Below, one piece after another: positions 62,187-64,000 of a stretch of 64,000 nt of DNA. Source of the DNA: Aromatoleum tolulyticum (GTDB taxonomy: Bacteria > Pseudomonadota > Gammaproteobacteria > Burkholderiales > Rhodocyclaceae); contig NZ_FTMD01000002.1 in NCBI RefSeq assembly GCF_900156155.1, forward strand, positions 124,001-188,000. The letters are read 5' to 3'. The notes beneath the pieces are model-generated. The model was not told where the DNA came from. It worked only from the letters and a program-made list of their open reading frames with translations, and did no database searches. Numbering within the stretch: position 1 is the first letter of the stretch; each line of letters starts with the position of its first letter. A program made the translations under genes and the position numbers.

Positions 62187-62996
62187 TCAGTGCTGGCGTT
62201 CGGCCGCAATCAGCGCGCAGCCGATGGCGCTGACGAATTCCGGCATTTCGGGCAGCAGCACCTGATCAACATCCATCGCGCTCTTCAGCGACTGGACGAA
62301 ACCGGGGTTGTGACCCATGCCACCGATCAGCACGACGTTGCCTTCGATGCCGACGCGACGAACCATCGCGCACACCCGGCTCGCCACCGCATCCAGCACC
62401 GCCTTGGCGATGTCTTCCTTCGGCGTCGAGGAGTGAATCAGCGACACCACTTCCGACTCAGCGAACACCGTGCATTGCGCGTTCATCGGGATGCTCTTGT
62501 CGGAGCGCAGGCTGGCTTCGCCGAACTCCTTGAGCGAGAGCTGCAGCGCGCGGCTCATCGCCTCGGCGAAGGAGCCGGCGCCCGCGGCGCACTTCTCGTT
62601 ACCGGCGAAGTCGATCGCCTTGCCGTCCGGATCGGTCTTGATGCCGCGACCTTCCTCGGCACCGACGTCCACCACGGTGCGGGCCTGCGGATACATGAAC
62701 ACCGCACCACGCGCTCCGGCGGTCATCTCGGTGACGCCTTCGGTCGCGAAGGCGACCTGGCCGCGGCCGGCGCCGGTTGCGAACACCGACTTCACCTGGT
62801 CACGGCTCACGCCCGCCTCGGCGAGCGCCGCGTCGAAGGCCTTCTCGGCAGCCTGGTCGGCGTCGAGGTCACCCGGCATCATCAGATGAGCCTTCTTGAC
62901 CGCGAAGCTCGGCTCCTTGGCGCCTTCCACCTTGATTTGTTCCAGCAGCACCACCTTGACGCTGCGGGAGCCCATATCGATTCCAGCGGTAATCAT
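62187..62996 (-). CDS. bzdP: Benzoyl-CoA reductase ATP-binding subunit BzdP
   Basis: A 269-residue ASKHA ATPase subunit, partner of BzdQ. ATP loop MITAGIDMGSRSVKVVLLEQ, central FATGAGRGQVAF and VVDVGAEEGRG, and the Fe-S Cys motif NEKCAAGAGSFAEAM. The frame opens further upstream but the ATG at 62996 has GAGGAG before it and the family N-terminus. It lies 28 bp after bzdO. Confidence 0.95.
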   Translation of the reverse strand: MITAGIDMGSRSVKVVLLEQIKVEGAKEPSFAVKKAHLMMPGDLDADQAAEKAFDAALAEAGVSRDQVKSVFATGAGRGQVAFATEGVTEMTAGARGAVFMYPQARTVVDVGAEEGRGIKTDPDGKAIDFAGNEKCAAGAGSFAEAMSRALQLSLKEFGEASLRSDKSIPMNAQCTVFAESEVVSLIHSSTPKEDIAKAVLDAVASRVCAMVRRVGIEGNVVLIGGMGHNPGFVQSLKSAMDVDQVLLPEMPEFVSAIGCALIAAERQH

Positions 62997-63024
62997 TCTC
63001 GTCTCCTCTTCGCTCTGTTTCCGA

Positions 63025-64000
<976 letters not shown>

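Overview
The window is high-GC DNA packed with ordinary bacterial operons. The organism is almost certainly a denitrifying betaproteobacterium of the Azoarcus/Aromatoleum group (Rhodocyclales). The strongest evidence is the right-hand third. Read on the minus strand, it follows the gene order of the Azoarcus-type anaerobic benzoate pathway: bzdO (cut by the window end), P, Q, M, S, T, U, V, W, X, Y, Z, A. A five-gene branched-chain-type ABC importer and an aromatic-acid MFS symporter follow. Together these import benzoate, activate it to benzoyl-CoA, reduce the ring with ferredoxin-driven ATP-dependent benzoyl-CoA reductase, and carry the dienoyl-CoA through hydration, dehydrogenation and hydrolytic ring opening. 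A 60-residue zinc-ribbon protein lies between bzdV and bzdW, and two REP-like inverted repeats sit in operon spacers.

The left third (1-17.3 kb) is rich in metal and metalloid functions. From 1 to 2.6 kb (minus strand) lies a tightly overlapped operon: a c-type cytochrome flanked by cysteine hexapeptide repeats, an uncharacterised His-rich protein, an HD-GYP phosphodiesterase and the start of an NrtS-like protein. Next come a CzcE-like periplasmic protein, an AraC regulator, and a MerT-like/MerP-like/outer-membrane trio behind a merR remnant. A compact mercury operon follows (merR divergent from merT-merF-merA, with a textbook MerR-type promoter). After it lie the remains of a copper cluster (CusF-like protein, a possible TolC leader remnant, a CopL-like exported protein), an AhpD-like protein, and an operon joining arsenosugar genes (arsS, arsM) to a complete pstSCAB-type transporter.

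The middle (17.3-44.6 kb) is mixed. It holds a PAP2 phosphatase; an ACP / ketosynthase / membrane methyltransferase cassette; an FAD oxidoreductase; a PhnB-like VOC protein; a secreted Asp-box protein; a ParD-like/methionine aminopeptidase pair with a palindromic operator; and a large DUF6351-like secreted protein. The most notable locus is 28.8-32.4 kb: a JAMM protease, a single-chain fusion of ubiquitin-like carrier, rhodanese and E1-like enzyme, a CysM-like cysteine synthase and a 1-Cys peroxiredoxin. This looks like a protein-thiocarboxylate route to cysteine or another sulfur product, with the carrier fused to its activating enzyme. A LemA/TPM trio, a DUF423 protein, a chemoreceptor and a heavy-metal RND efflux operon (with an upstream TTACA-N4-TGTAA box) complete the region.

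I saw no rRNA, tRNA, CRISPR array, transposase or integrase. All functions are inferred from sequence motifs and gene context; no database search was possible.
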